Positions 46,513-59,188 of a DNA stretch of 64,000 nt are shown here, piece by piece. How positions within the stretch are numbered: position 1 is the stretch's first letter; the number at the start of each line of letters is the position of its first letter. The notes beneath the pieces are model-generated. The model was not told where the DNA came from and did not search any database. It saw nothing but the letters and a program-made list of their open reading frames with translations. The position numbers were made by a program, and so were the translations under genes. Origin of the DNA: Cadophora sp. MPI-SDFR-AT-0126 (taxonomy: Eukaryota; Ascomycota; Leotiomycetes; Helotiales; Ploettnerulaceae). The DNA is taken from contig JAGMVK010000009.1 in the NCBI GenBank assembly GCA_020747065.1, forward strand, positions 1,612,001-1,676,000, read 5' to 3'.

Positions 46513-47307
46513 CAGAGGTAAAGTGGTTCGAAGATCTGATCTGATCTTTATCCACTTTGTGGATGTGATAATATGCTTGGCTGTTTTTGGGTCTTTCTTT
46601 GTAATTGCTTGTTCAATTGGTGGTGCGAGGTTTTGGAGATATTTCAGGGTCCAACTTGCACAATTTCGGTCCAGATTGGGATTCGAAAAGGCACTCTTAG
46701 CGGGGGTTGACTTCCTCACTTCTCTTCCAGAATTTGTTTAAATCTCTCCTCGTGACAAGATCGTCATTGCCTCATTCTTTGCTCTGGATTACAGCCGCGA
46801 TATTAGACCCAGCATTTCCCCTCTTCCTTTTCCCTTGCCTTCTCTTCTCTTTCTGTAAATCAGCAAAGCATAACTCGAACCATCATATCACATCCTTCTC
46901 ATATCATATCATGTCATGTCAGCGAAACGTTTGGACCTCTGTGTTTGTGATGGAGTGTTGCATGTATGCATGTACAAGCACAATTTCCGCGCTGATCTGA
47001 TGTGAGATTCCTCATCCCCCTATTTCCCAAAAATGGGGTCTGTGGGGAAGGGGAGAGGGCATCTGGGTGGAAAGGTTCCTACTGGTCTGTTTTGAAATTG
47101 CTTGCCGAGGACGTTGTCCTTCTCTTGAGAAGCTTTTGTAGTTGTCGTCGTTGTCGATGTTGTAGCCATGGCTGGCGACTTTCGCGGTTAGCGTCAGTTT
47201 CATCACAATTTTGGAGTGATTGTTCTTTGTTCTTGTTTACTTTGGCCGGCGTAGTTTTTGGGAACTTGGTTTCTGTGAGTAGCTTAGCGGTTTCAATTTC
47301 GTGATTA

Positions 47308-47703
47308 TTAGTTCCTGAAGTTGTCGCTAGGAGATTTTAAGAGCAAGTCTATACTAGAGCTTTCGTCTACTCTCAGCATTTGTTTCGGTGATCGCTTCAG
47401 CCTGGTATCATTTCAAACACTTTCTCTGTCGAATGAAATTGTCATTTTAATCACGAACACTTCCCAAGTGTCAATATGTGTAATGTACTCACTCCCAAGT
47501 AGGACTTCTCGGTCGTCCGTTATTTCTTGTTGGTGAGCTGCGGTCGTTGAAATCCAAGACGCCTTCCCATTTAGCCCCACTTTCGTTTAAAGGCGAACAG
47601 GGCTTTGTACTCTGACTGCGATCTGTTTTGCTTCTAGGAGCCAAGCTCGCTCCCCAAGATCATCAGACTAACAGAACAAAGATCGAGCACCAACTTACAC
47701 CAT
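47308..47703 (-). CDS. Candidate small spliced gene, 79 aa, unrecognised
   Basis: On the minus strand an ATG at 47703 is followed after two bases by a GTAAGT donor. A 65-nt intron ends at CCTAG (47634). An exon at 47633-47493 ends at a GTGAGT donor, and a 91-nt intron ends at CCAG (47402). The last exon runs 47401-47308 to a TAA. All phases agree and the product is hydrophilic, Ser/Arg/Lys-rich and disordered-looking. There is no homology that I recognise, and such structures can arise by chance in 9 kb. A second open frame shifted by one base continues for about 80 codons beyond, so a longer frameshifted gene is also possible. Confidence 0.25.
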
Positions 47704-50700
47704 CAACTTCCTCAAATAAGCTCATTCACCTCACTCCTCACAACATCCCACGAGTCTAGTCAAGAGTCCAGGCCCCAAAAGCCCGCATGTGGGAGGGCAT
47801 ATGCAGCTAAGACGTGGCTGCTGCACCAGGTGCAGCTGCGCCGTTTGTAGGATCCGTGGATTTGCCACTGACAGCTGCGACGTGCAACAAAAGAAGGGAA
47901 TATAAGGCGATAAGGCTGGAGTCAGTGGCAAGTGAGGGTGATACTCTTTAGGAGACCGGTGAGAGGATTTGAAAGGATGCAAATAAAAGGGTCGAGGAAT
48001 GTGATTGGGGGGAAGTGGTGGAGGTGGCGAATCGATGGAGGGGCAAGCGAGGGGAAGCTTTTGAGAGCTTGGAGCTCCCGGATATTGCGCTTGCTTGCTC
48101 TTGAGGATGCACAGGATGAGTTGAAAAGTGAGAGAGGTGTAGATAAGTAAGAGAGTGCTTAAGAAACAAATTAAAAGGACAAATCTTGACTTTCGTTCTC
48201 TGCTGTAGGAGAGGGACATACTGTGCTGTGTGACCGCAACCTGAGCCGGGCAACGAGCCACGGTTGTGTCAGCATACTACCGAAACCTTATGATACTTCG
48301 GCTGAAATGGCTATGAAAGTGTTAAATGCTGTATGGTACTACAGTAGAGGTAATGGACTACTTCAAAGAGAGTTCCTTTTCGATTACATGCTGATGCAGC
48401 AGCACTTGACTCCGTTTGCACGCATAATGCGGACATTCGCATAGCTATGCGAAGATAGGGCGCACACCCCGGATTGTAACTGCCTCCGGAGATATGGACA
48501 GATAATAATTATAGCTGCTCGTTTTTAGGGAAGCCAAGTTGTTTAGTATTGATTCTCCCAACATCTTATATTTCATATCAACACAGACCCTGCGATGACA
48601 GCACCAGAGACGAGCAACTTCTCCATTTCTTTCGACATAAACCACTAGGCAAGTCACAGATATATCGGCCCATTATCCATATGAACAAACAGTCTCTCCT
48701 TTGGCCTTCTCCATAAAAGAATCCCTCAAGCAATTGCGAATGTCAGGTCATGACGGACGAAAGCTCGACCGAGCTTATTCTTCAGGTACCACAGTCGGCG
48801 GGAAATGCGGAGAACGGCAGATGACTGAAAGGGAAAAAAAATTATAACTTAAGATGAATGCAGCGAACTTCTAAACCAGGCTGTTCGATCCTTTCGGTCC
48901 AATGGTCATTTTTGCTTGAACCCTTTCAACCCCCACTGGCTCACTTTGATAAACGCCCCATCATTAACCTCGCCAGGCAGCAATCGGAACTCATTGAGTC
49001 TTCTATTCTCTCGAACACGTTCCCAAGATGCTCCAATTCAGAACTTGAGTGAATGAGTAGCTGTCGAGAAGCTGCAACGTCGCTTGGTTGTTGACGTTGA
49101 CGTTGATCAGAACCTTCTCGAGCGGCAAAGCGCCAGCGTCCGCCCGTTTTTAGGCTACCGCGCACTAAAAGCCTCTCCCGTCGTTCCGAACCGCAAATTT
49201 TCCTTGTTTTCAACATCGTTCTGATTCAGCTTCTTTCATCGATGAAGAAACATCATTGGGTTCTAATCATTCAGAGCCATATGTCTTCCTTGAGTTAATC
49301 GGCCTCGATTTAAGCTATTGTTGACAGCCGACCAGGGATCCCGATGACCTTGGCGAGTTGTAGGGTCCATTCGGACTTGCTAGGTGAGTATAAAGACTCT
49401 AGGCTCCATGAGCAACGGCTGATACGATTCTTAGATAGACGGGGAAGAGACTTCAGACGAATGCAATGAGACGTCGCTGCAGCGTTGTCTGGGTCTGATT
49501 AGTTAGCTGATGATGTCTGCAGTGAGGGAGAAAGACACGCCGTACCAGTACATCTACCCTCGCTCGGATCCCATCGGAATGCCTATGAAGTGAAGGTATG
49601 GTCCATCGATGATACTGTACAATCGTGGGTCGGAATGTGGATCCAACCTCTCCGCCACGTCCCTGTGAGGGAGACTGTGTTCGATCACCTGCCTCATTCA
49701 TAAATCCACGCCGCTACAAATGATGACAATATCTCTTCCTGGATGTTATCGTGGATGACAGGAAAAGCGTGGACGAAGTAAGACTGGCTGGAAGCGTTCC
49801 AGAGGCGCCAATTTGGACAACACACGATGATCGACAGAACCTGGATGCTTGAGTTGGACTCAAAGGCTTTCAGAAGTCTGTATCAGTTCGATCATTGACG
49901 GACTTGGTGCATTTCAAGCGAATGAAAACCTTCCTTCAACTCCTGTCGGCCGACGCAAGGATTGACTCAACCCGAAACGGCCATACGCCATACACAAGCA
50001 AATACTCTTATCTGTAAAATCACCTCGCCCTGGACCTGGTTCATCTCCTCTCAAAGGCGACGCTCAAGTTGTTCAATTGGATGTGGCCATACAAAGAAGA
50101 GTTCTCCTTATCTACATGCCATTCCTTCAACTTTTTGAGGATGGAAGAGCCCAATGCACGGATATCCCGACCGCGTGGCCAGTGGTTGTAGAAAGCTGGA
50201 ACCTTGATAGATCCTCAAATTTCAGCATTTCCACCTTCTCTTTATGGCTGCCAATGCTCTGAGAAGCAGTGCCAAGATGTTCGGGGAAGCAAGGACTGCG
50301 ATAACAACTTGCGAGGGGCGGGGTACCCCATCTTCAATGAGCTTCGGAGAAGTTTCGCCTATCTACTTTCGCCTGTAGCCGGCAAATGAATCGAGAAGCA
50401 CAGGAAAGCACTCGTTTCGTCGTCGCTAGTCTTTCCATATTACGCCTCGGCAAATACCCAGATGGCGTTTTGATATGGGCACGATGGCGTTCAGAAACAG
50501 TACTTCTCCGCCGTATGGCGTTCTGTGATCGAGACTGCACGCCACGGTGCTGAAGCAGCCAATTGAAGTTCCCTCCTCGGTAAATTCTTGGATGTGTGGA
50601 CGGTGGCGGTTTGCTTCGTGGTGCTTCATTATCTTGGACTTTCTGGGCAAGCCTGGGCGAAGCTCCGCTCTACAGATAAGACGAGCATTATCAAGTTAGT

Positions 50701-51546
50701 CTTGCGTTGCTGGCCGTTGCTGGCCGTACAAGTAAGTGTTTTTGTTTTATCTTTTGGTTTTCGATAAAATTGAAACTGTGGGGTGTAAAATTATGGCCTC
50801 GAACTTAGAATCATATTCGTAGTTTGGCAGAGCAAATGCCGAACGAGCGCAATCCTAGGCTTGAGCTTAAGCATGCCGAGTTGGCATTGGCTCAAGCTCC
50901 TATTTTCGAGCCGTTGTATCCTAGTGTGTGTATATTGTGCATGCCGTTCACAAGCTTTCCAGCGTCCTGGCAGCCAAGGTCACTGGCTCAGATCTAAGTT
51001 CTCCATCAACAATTTACCCGTAAACTCAAATAGCCTTCCATGTCTTTTGATATTCTTTTACCTGTATCTTTTCTGAACCCCGGTCATTTTCAAGCCGTGG
51101 TCGAACAGTCGCTTTCTTTGCAGCAGGCTATATGCGCATGGTCTTGGTATCTGCATACATCCCAAGACTTCTGATCCGATCCCATCAACACAAAACGAGA
51201 AGGTGATAGGCATTACGCCTCTCTCCTCGTGCCAATTGATCGAAGGACACATTTTGATAGGCATAATAGCATGGCCGGTATCTTAACCCTCCTGCTGGGT
51301 CAAGATACCGTCCATCTTCTGGTCTTCTAGACCAGCATCATGTCTTGGTACTCCGCATGGGGCAGTTCGGAATGGGGGATCCTCAATGAACCTAGATGAT
51401 GGCGTTTGTGTGCGATAAGGCGTGAGGGGAACGAAAAGGCTATCTCGGCATGATGGAAAGCATAAAGCCATGGGTGTACCCTCTTTTGCCCATAACAGCA
51501 CGGTCACATCAAATCTTCGACATCTCAAGGGGCGAGAACAGAAAAG

Positions 51547-54460
51547 ATGGCAACACATGAGATAGTGCAGAACGCACCTCCTGTCTATGATGGGAGCAGC
51601 GATGAGAAGAAAGTTACCAATGTAAGTTATCCAGCGATGGGTTCATCATGTTGTTTAACACATGCATCAGCCGGCCATCCACTCGGTTGACTCGATCGAT
51701 GATATCTCTATCGAAAGATACGAACAGTAAGCCTTCTCTGTCATACCTGCAGGCACTTTATTAACAGCAATGTAGCGAACTGAACGTCACTGGAGAGGAT
51801 CTCCTCCAAGCACAGCAGGGTGCAAAGAACCTTGATCTTGAGGAGACTCGCGATGTATGCTACCATCAGTCCAGTCCTATGCTCGCTACTGACAAGCTTG
51901 ACGCAGATCATGATTAAAGTGATGAAGATCCACGAGAAGGATCCCAATTTTCCCGTTGCAGTCGTCGACCGAATTCGCGAGTTCCTGGGAAACAGCAACA
52001 TTTTCGAGAACCCTGAGAAGCATGCAGACATAATCCAGGAGATGAAGACCGAGGCTGCCTTGATCACTGGCAACAGTCCATACTCTGAAGTCCGAGCTGT
52101 CGTTGATAACACTGATGACCCTTCCATCCCATCCTCCACAATCCGTGCCTGGGTGATTGGTCTTTCTTTTGTTACCATCCTCGCGTTCATCAACCAGATG
52201 TTCTCGATTCGTCAACCGAATATCACGGTCATGGCCAACGTCGCTCAATTGCTGTCTTACCCCGTCGGACGAGCCGCTGCAGCCTGGCTCCCTGATGTTG
52301 GCTTCACCCTCTTCGGTGTTCGCCACAGCTTGAACCCAGGGAAGTTCTCTAAGAAGGAACACATGCTCATCACCATTATGGCCAACGTGGGCTGGCATAC
52401 TCCTTACACGGACTACATCATTTGGACTCAAGTCCTCCCCCAATTCTTCAACCAGCCGTATGCTCGAGGTTTCGCTTACCAGATCCTCATCTCGCTTGGC
52501 ACGAATTTCATCGGTTATGGTATTGCTGGTCTTTGCCGACGATTCCTCGTCTACCCTTCTTTCTGTGTTTGGCCTGCATCTCTTGTTACCATTGCTTTGA
52601 ACGCTGCTTTTCACACAGAAAAGAACGAACGTAAGTTTCATACACTCCAATAGATCTTGGAGAAATTTTCTGACTTCGTGAATAGCCGTGCAAAGCCCTA
52701 TCAAGAAGATCTTCACTGTCTCTCGCCTGAAGTTCTTCGCTTGGAGTTTCATCGCCATGTTCGTCTGGTTCTGGTTCCCCAACTACATCTTCACTGCTCT
52801 CTCGGCTTTCAGTTGGATCACCTGGATTGCACCCAAGAACGTCAACCTTACAACCATCACTGGCTTCAACACCGGTCTTGGAGTCAACCCATTCCCGACG
52901 TTCGACTGGAACGTTTTGCTCTTCGATAACCAAGACCCCTTTATGGTACCGTTCTTTAACACTGTCAATAAGTTCGCAGGCATGTTCCTTTCCATGTTCG
53001 TCATCTTGGGTCTCTACTACACGAACTCGTACAACACCAGCTACCTTCCCATCAACACCAACAGAGTTTGGGATCGTTTCGGTGCCCGCTACAACGTCTC
53101 ACGTGCCATCGATTCAAGGGGTATCTTCGACCCTGTCAAGTACGAGGCCTACTCTCCTGCGTATCTCGGCGCGGCAAACCTTGTTGTCTACCTCTGCTTT
53201 TTTGGTATCTACGCTGCGGCCATCTCGTACTGTTTCCTGTACCATGGCCACGAGATCAAGATGGGCTTCAGGAACCTTCTCAACAGCTTTAAGAAGGACA
53301 AGACCGAAAACAAGGAAGAATATGTCGATATTCACAACAAATTGATGTCGAAATATCCAGAAGGTAAGTTGAAGTTATGTACGAGATTGGAGTAGCAGCT
53401 GACCCATCATAGTCTCTGAATGGTGGTATATGGGCTGCTTGGTCATAGCTGTTGCGCTCTCATGCGCTGGTATCGCTGGCTGGGAGACCTACACTTCCGT
53501 CGGAGTCGTCTTCTACGGTATCGCACTATGCCTGGTCTTCGTCATTCCTGTCGGTCTCATCACAGCCATGACCGGAATCGAAGTGACCCTCAACGTGCTC
53601 GCCGAGTTCATCGGTGGAGCCTGGGTCGCCGGAAACGCGCTCGCAATGAACTACTTCAAGAGTTATGGTTACGTGACCTGTGCCCACGCCGTCCGTTTCT
53701 CCAACGACATGAAGCTCGCACACTACGTCAAGATCCCACCCCGCCACACATTCTTCGCTCAAATGATCGCCACGTTCGTCTCGACATTTGTCTGCATCGG
53801 CGTCTTGAATTTCCAAATCAACGAGATCCCTGACGTGTGCACGCCGAACCAGAGCAACAAGTTCACTTGCCCCGGTATCAACACCTTTTTCACGGCTGCC
53901 GTGCTATGGGGTACGCTTGGGCCGCATAAGATGTTCGGCAAGAATGGGCAGTATACTGCTATGCTTGTTGGCTTTCCGATTGGGCTGCTCCTACCTTTTG
54001 CGATCTACTATGCGCAGAAGAAATTACCGAAGCAGACTTGGTTGAGACAGATTCATCCTGTTGTCTTGCTATATGGACCGCTGAACTGGGCGCCGTACTC
54101 CTTGAGCTACGTGTGGCCTGCTGTTCCGCTGGGGTGGTTCAGTATGGTGTTCTTGAAGAATAGATATCTTGCTTTCTGGTCTAAGGTATGTAATTCATTT
54201 GCCCCTCTAGTCCAAAATCAGACCGAGAGACACGATGCTGACTACTGCTTGAACAGTACAACTACATTCTCTCAGCTTCTTGGTCCTCTGCTATCGCTAT
54301 TGCCGCCATCATCATCTTCTTCGGCCTTCAGTGGAGCGAAGTTGAGTTGAACTGGTGGGGTAACAATGTTGTTTCCTGGGGATGCGAGGGCAAAGCCTGT
54401 ACTCGATTCGTCCTGGAGGAGGGCGGATACTTTGGTCCCGGTATTGGAGAGTTCAAGTAG
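51547..54460 (+). CDS. OPT-family oligopeptide transporter
   Basis: Seven exons are inferred: 51547-51621, 51671-51726, 51776-51854, 51907-52630, 52686-53363, 53413-54185 and 54257-54460. The product has 862 residues, the normal size for the family. A cytosolic N-terminus of about 110 residues precedes some 14-16 hydrophobic helices. Family stretches include INQMFSIRQPNITV, the SLNPGKFSKKEH loop, NVGWHTPYTDYI, KIFTVSRLKFFAWSFIAMFVWFWFPNYIF and YEAYSPAYLG. Later ones are GNALAMNYFKSYGYVTCAHAVRFSNDMKLAHYVKIPPRHTFFAQ (in pieces) and the closing WNNVVSWGCEGKAC-like block. It would import small peptides or glutathione-like compounds with protons at the plasma membrane. Substrate specificity cannot be read. 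Confidence 0.95.
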
Positions 54461-56105
54461 ATAGGGGTCATGCTGTGGTGGAAGAGGTGAATGCTGCGTG
54501 AGGAGGATAGTGCTATGGTTGCTTATATGTAGATACCCTCGCTTTGGTTCTCTTGAAATATGATGTGATGACTTGAAATAACCTCTTGAACGCTTCTTTC
54601 ATGAGTTGTGCGGATTTTTCTATCCTATTTCGAGTCGATACGCATTTGTCATACTTAGTCTGGCTTCCTCATGCTGTCAACAAATCGACGGAAGAGTGTT
54701 GTCAATGACTCCACGTGATGTTACTCGAACCATGCTTTTCGAAATGGAGTATGTCTCCCCAGAGAAGCGATAAAGGGTGCCTACGCTGGCTCCGGTATGA
54801 TATCGCCATTGTCGTCTTGATGCACGAGAGCTCACATCATGATATGTCTGGGCCCGCGGGACAGCTGACAAAGAAGTATATTTGATACTTTGACCAATAC
54901 TGATTATCGAACGAATCTGAACTTCTTCAATCAGAGATTGGCTTATCTCTCAACAGTCTTGTGTCTGGATACCATAACTTCGGGAGAGGGGGAAAACGCC
55001 ATCAGTCTGGGGAAACTGTCAGGGCCTGACGATCCCGAACGCGGAGAGATCCCTGGTCAATGGTTGGAGATCTCAAGAGCTCTTGATTGCGGTGAACCAC
55101 GATGAGGGAGTTGGGATCATGCCTGTATTTGACCCTAGGTTTTTGATTTTCGCTGTTCTTTGTTCTGACTGGCCATATGGAGAAATCGACTCCCGACTAC
55201 ATTGACTCGGAATGACGAAGAGTGGTGTAAAAGCACATCAGCCTTGGCATGGAAAGACTAAGGATAATGCAAGCATACGAAGAGAATCAAGGAACGATAA
55301 GCATGAAGCTCCGACACACCAAGACCCTTCTATGTGCAAGTCATAGACCAACAGTGGACAGGACGGCTTCCTGAGTGGCTTTATTGGAAGCTCAGATCAT
55401 GTAGAACTTGCCAAAGTTGGGCCAACGCTTTGAATGATGGCCAGATTGTTGCGCCTCAAGGCAAACACACAGATCGGAAGAGTAGACAACTTCAGTTGGC
55501 TGTAGACTGGATATGTCAAAAGTATTTGTGATGGTTTTAACTGCCGAAGGGAATGAGTGAAGAAAACAAGACCAAGCGATATCGATAACCGCATTGGTTA
55601 GCGTCCCGCCTGATGCCAAGGATATCTGCCTGAGGACATCACGCAGGATGGGAATTCCTTTTTGGGCGCTTTTCTCCCTCCACCAAACCACCGAGCAAAA
55701 GTTATCCACTTCACGCGACTTGTGGCAGTTTGTTAACAGTATACCGCCGCCGAAAAAGCGTGCACTCACGCCATACGAGACGTTTGCTATCATTGACTAA
55801 TCGATCCTGTCGCAGGAGACTAACCCTCTTTTCCACAGAAAACATCCTTTAGCACTGAATATACAAAACGCAGATCCCTCGACTTCCTTGCGTAAAGTGG
55901 AGAGAAGTCCAATGACTAGTCTAGCACAGAATTGAAAGGCAAGGCAAAGCAAACCTGCGCAAAACCGAGTTATTCCCTTCTTCAAAGACGATACAATTCC
56001 TTTTATCGAGGTTCTGCAATCCATACGCTCACTCACGCGACTTGAGATAGATGAAGCTGCAGCTTTCAGCGCAATGAGCCTGCGACGAGCTGGGAGATTA
56101 CATCG
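54461..56105. other. Intergenic region, 1.6 kb
   Basis: Short frames on both strands (55334-55800) show no family resemblance and no consistent splicing. The last part presumably carries the promoter of the AnmK-like gene. Confidence 0.5.
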
Positions 56106-57600
56106 ATGGCGAGGACAATGAACGGTTTCATTCCTGCTCCGAAGGGGCGAGTACGCACACCAGTCGGACACAAATATCTGGAAGCATTGCAGTCAAAAGT
56201 CAATGCAGACTCCGATACGTCAAGCTCACCGTCGCCGTCAGCAGAGGAGAAGGGCCCGGGACTGAGTTTGCTGGTTCTCGGGGTTACGTCTGGGACGACG
56301 ATGCATGATATTGACTTTGCCCTATGCCGATTTACACAAGATTCACCTGAAGCCCCGCTATGTCTGGATATAATACAGGTACTTCTGCCGACTTCATATC
56401 TCGGATGCCGAGTTGACAATCTCTTAGTATGATTCTGTAATTATGCCCTCGAAGATTCGAGCCGATATTCTTTCCATGCTCCGAGAAGATGCTGCCCCAC
56501 CGAGCATGCTCTCACAAATGGACGCCGAGATGGGCCATACCTTTGCAAATGCAATCCATATATTCGCACACAAGCATGGAATTTCGGTGGATGATATAGA
56601 TTTGATTGGTTCTGGTGGACAGTTGATAACATTGACTGGATCCCCGCCACAAGGACAGCATCGGTCGAATATGTGCCTTGGAGAAGGTGCCGTAATATCT
56701 GCGAAGACAGGAGTGACAACCGTCTCGGATTATCGCACAGCAGAGCAAGCTGTTGGAAGACAAGGTGCTCCTCTGTTCGCATATCTTGTCGGGTTACTCC
56801 TACACCATCCTGTGCGTATGCAGATTTGCATTACTATTGGTGGCATCACAACCGTTTGCTTCATTCCCGCGGACAACAAAGGTGGGATAGATGCGATGTA
56901 CGATTGGGACACAGGGCCAGGCACTTCGATGATCGATGCGGCATTCCGGCGATTTGGATTCGACCCAGCGGTAGACCATGGATCATCTTTACTTCATGGA
57001 GACATTTGTCACGAAGTAGTGGAAGAGCTACTCAACAACGACAAATATTTGAGCACTCGCCCACCTAAGACTACAGCAAGAGAAATTTACGGCGATGATA
57101 TGGCCAATCGTATTGTTGACATGTGTGCGTACCGTGGTTGCACGCCGGCCGATACCATTGCAACCTTGACACGCTTCACCTCAGCAAGCATAGCTCACCA
57201 AATGCTAAAATATGGACCTGGACGAGACGCAATCAACCATGCCGATATCGTAGTCGATGGTCGTGGGATGTTCAACGTGCAGCTCATTCAAGATCTGCAA
57301 AATGAATTCACAGGGGCGAGATTCGGCTCTTTCGACAAGACGGGCGTACCTTCGAATGCGAAGAAAGCCGTGGGATTTGCAATGCAGGCCATGGAAGCTT
57401 TACTCGGGCGAGCACTTCCTGTCCCAACCAATGCGAATGTCAGGAGGCCGAACACCATCACTGGCAAGCTGGCGCCAGGCCTGAGGTGGAGAGAGGTGAT
57501 CGAGAAGAGCGTGGTATTTGGAGGTGCCGGGAGAGGGTGGGAGGGCTTACCCGAAGTGCGGGAGTTGATTGTGAAGCAAAAGGGTCAGGCCTTTGCTTAG
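56106..57600 (+). CDS. AnmK / levoglucosan-kinase family protein with altered motifs
   Basis: Exons 56106-56378 and 56428-57600 give 481 residues. Overall order follows the AnmK (anhydro-N-acetylmuramic acid kinase) family, to which yeast and fungal levoglucosan kinases belong. Landmarks are the N-terminal phosphate loop at 59-70, TDFR-like VSDYRTAEQAVGRQGAPL at 190-206, GGI at 229-231 and DTGPG at 252-256. A PPKTT-REI block at 303-311 and the C-terminal NAKKAVGFAMQAMEALLGR follow. Several signature residues differ from the form I remember. GTSxDGID reads GTTMHDID, SHGQ reads SGGQ, GGIAN reads GGITT and DTGPGN reads DTGPGT. The CGGGA near the C-terminal ATP site reads VDGRG. It is either a diverged sugar kinase or a catalytically impaired paralogue. 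No targeting signal is seen. Confidence 0.82.
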
Positions 57601-58462
57601 ACGGAAGCTCATCTATAGGTAAGTTTCCTTTTGGTGTGTCTATGGTTTGGAGCTTGGGTTAGATAATTTTATACCATTGCATTTGGGTGTTTTCAGCTTC
57701 TGACTATGGGGTGGTACTGTCACCGTATCTGCTGTATTTCTCCGAGGTCCAAGTGCTTCTGAATGGTGGGTTCGCCTACGTACTTCAGTGAATACCACTG
57801 AACGCCTGAGCACATTATCCAACCAGACTCCGTTCCAACCTGCAGGGCCAGAAATAGTCATTCGACTGCAGACAGAGTCATATGCAGAAGTCTGTCCCTC
57901 ACTTAAGCATCCAGATATATCTTTATCCATCACTCAGGAGTCAGCTTTGTCAGCTTTGTCTGAACCTTTTCAACATCCAACCGTGTCTTCAAAGATCTTA
58001 ATTGGCAGTTTCCAACGTGTTTGCATTGAATCTCAGTTGCAGAATTTCGGATTCAACAGGATCTGTTTGTACATATAGCAACCTGACATTTGTCAATTTT
58101 TGATTCTATTTTTTTTTTTTTATCATTAATGTCTCTCGTGAATGTCTAGTTCTGATTCTCTTTGCGAGTGGTAACATGGGCTTGTGAGTTGATTCACGGA
58201 AGATTATCAAAAGTACGATAGCGAGAGCATAGAAAGTGGCGCTGAATGTTATGAATGCGTACAAATGAATATTTCTGGTAGCGTTACACGTCTTCACGTT
58301 GATTACTTCTTCCTTCCAACTGCATAACTACCTCCACAAGCATAAAGCCTCAGCTTCAAGCCGGCCGACGACCTCGTTTGCAAGAATATTCTCCTCCCAT
58401 TCTCTTGCTTAGATCTTCTAAGATACACCTCGAACACACTACCAAATACAAAACTGCTGGTC
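57601..58462. other. Intergenic region, 0.86 kb
   Basis: It contains the 3' flank of the AnmK-like gene and a T-rich tract near 58110-58122. No gene was supported. Confidence 0.5.
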
Positions 58463-58970
58463 ATGGCATCAGGTACTCAAAACACCCTCGTTTCTAGTCC
58501 ACCACCTGATATTCCTCTCTCGACCTGCGCAAAGCAGTATCTTGCAAAACTTGTCGATTACAACCCAAGCCGAAGAACTATTACCAAGGCTCTAGATGCA
58601 GTTGACCCAGCCTTGCGAATCGATGATATAATCAGCTGCCCCCTTCTCAGTTACTTCGTTTTGCTAACAGCATCTCCAGATCAAGGAGCTTGCAGAACGC
58701 CTAGATGGTCGTATCAGAGCTGGTGGCACTGTCTTGGACGTCCGTATCGAAATCAACCTCCTTGGAACTCATGCTGACCTCGGCGTAGTCGGACTTGGAC
58801 CTCAGCCCGTGTAGATTCCCAATCTCCCAAAAGTTACCCACTGAGATCCAGGATAAGATTTGGATGTTTGCTGCTGTGAACCAACCTCGTAGGGTTGAGA
58901 TTGGATGTAGGTTTCTCTGCCTCTTCGGGATATATTTGCCGCGAGGTCGTTTATATCGAAGAGGTTGATT
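58463..58970 (+). pseudogene. Broken gene region including a 2EXR-domain fragment
   Basis: From ATG 58463 about 56 protein-like codons run to LRIDDI. A second protein-like frame (IKELAERLDGRIRAGG...) starts at 58680 after a CTCCAG acceptor. It ends at a TAG at 58812-58814, and no GT donor of usable length joins the two. From 58816 another frame reads FPISQKLPTEIQDKIWMFAA then PRRVEI, a clear 2EXR-domain opening; it stops at about 58968 without the rest of the domain. There is an in-frame stop upstream of this fragment. I read this as decayed or rearranged 2EXR-related sequence. A gene with non-standard introns is less likely. Confidence 0.5.
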
Positions 58971-59188
58971 TTGATAAGTGCTGACCATGTCTACCTGTCT
59001 AGGCAATGTCGTTACCGATCAATGGGGCAGAGTCACCTTAAACGAAAGAATCCTCCAATCATCCTCCGTCAAGTTGATCGACATCTTCGAAACATGCATC
59101 CCAAGGTGTTCGGTTATACTGTCCTCAACATCAAATCATCAATCTACGACCAAAATTGCTCATATTTATTCCACCCCAGAGTAGACAT

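Larger units (their letters stand above)
42576..51546. other. Gene-poor region of about 9 kb
   Basis: No confident protein gene, tRNA or transposon was recognised across nearly 9 kb, while the rest of the window averages one gene per 3 kb. A GTAAGT at 43311-43316 (minus) could begin a 5' UTR intron of the 872-aa gene. Features within it (G-rich tract, CA repeat, purine tract, candidate small gene) are listed separately. Long leaders, non-coding RNA or fast-evolving small genes could be hidden here. Confidence 0.5.

Noticed and set aside
47731..48261. 176-codon minus frame in the gene-poor region
   Set aside because: Low-complexity, proline-rich, with no ATG-led conserved start, splice structure or family.
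58463..58814. MurNAc-6-phosphate etherase (MurQ) remnant next to the AnmK-like gene
   Set aside because: The ERL...RAGG stretch is superficially similar, but the essential glycine-rich SIS motif is absent.
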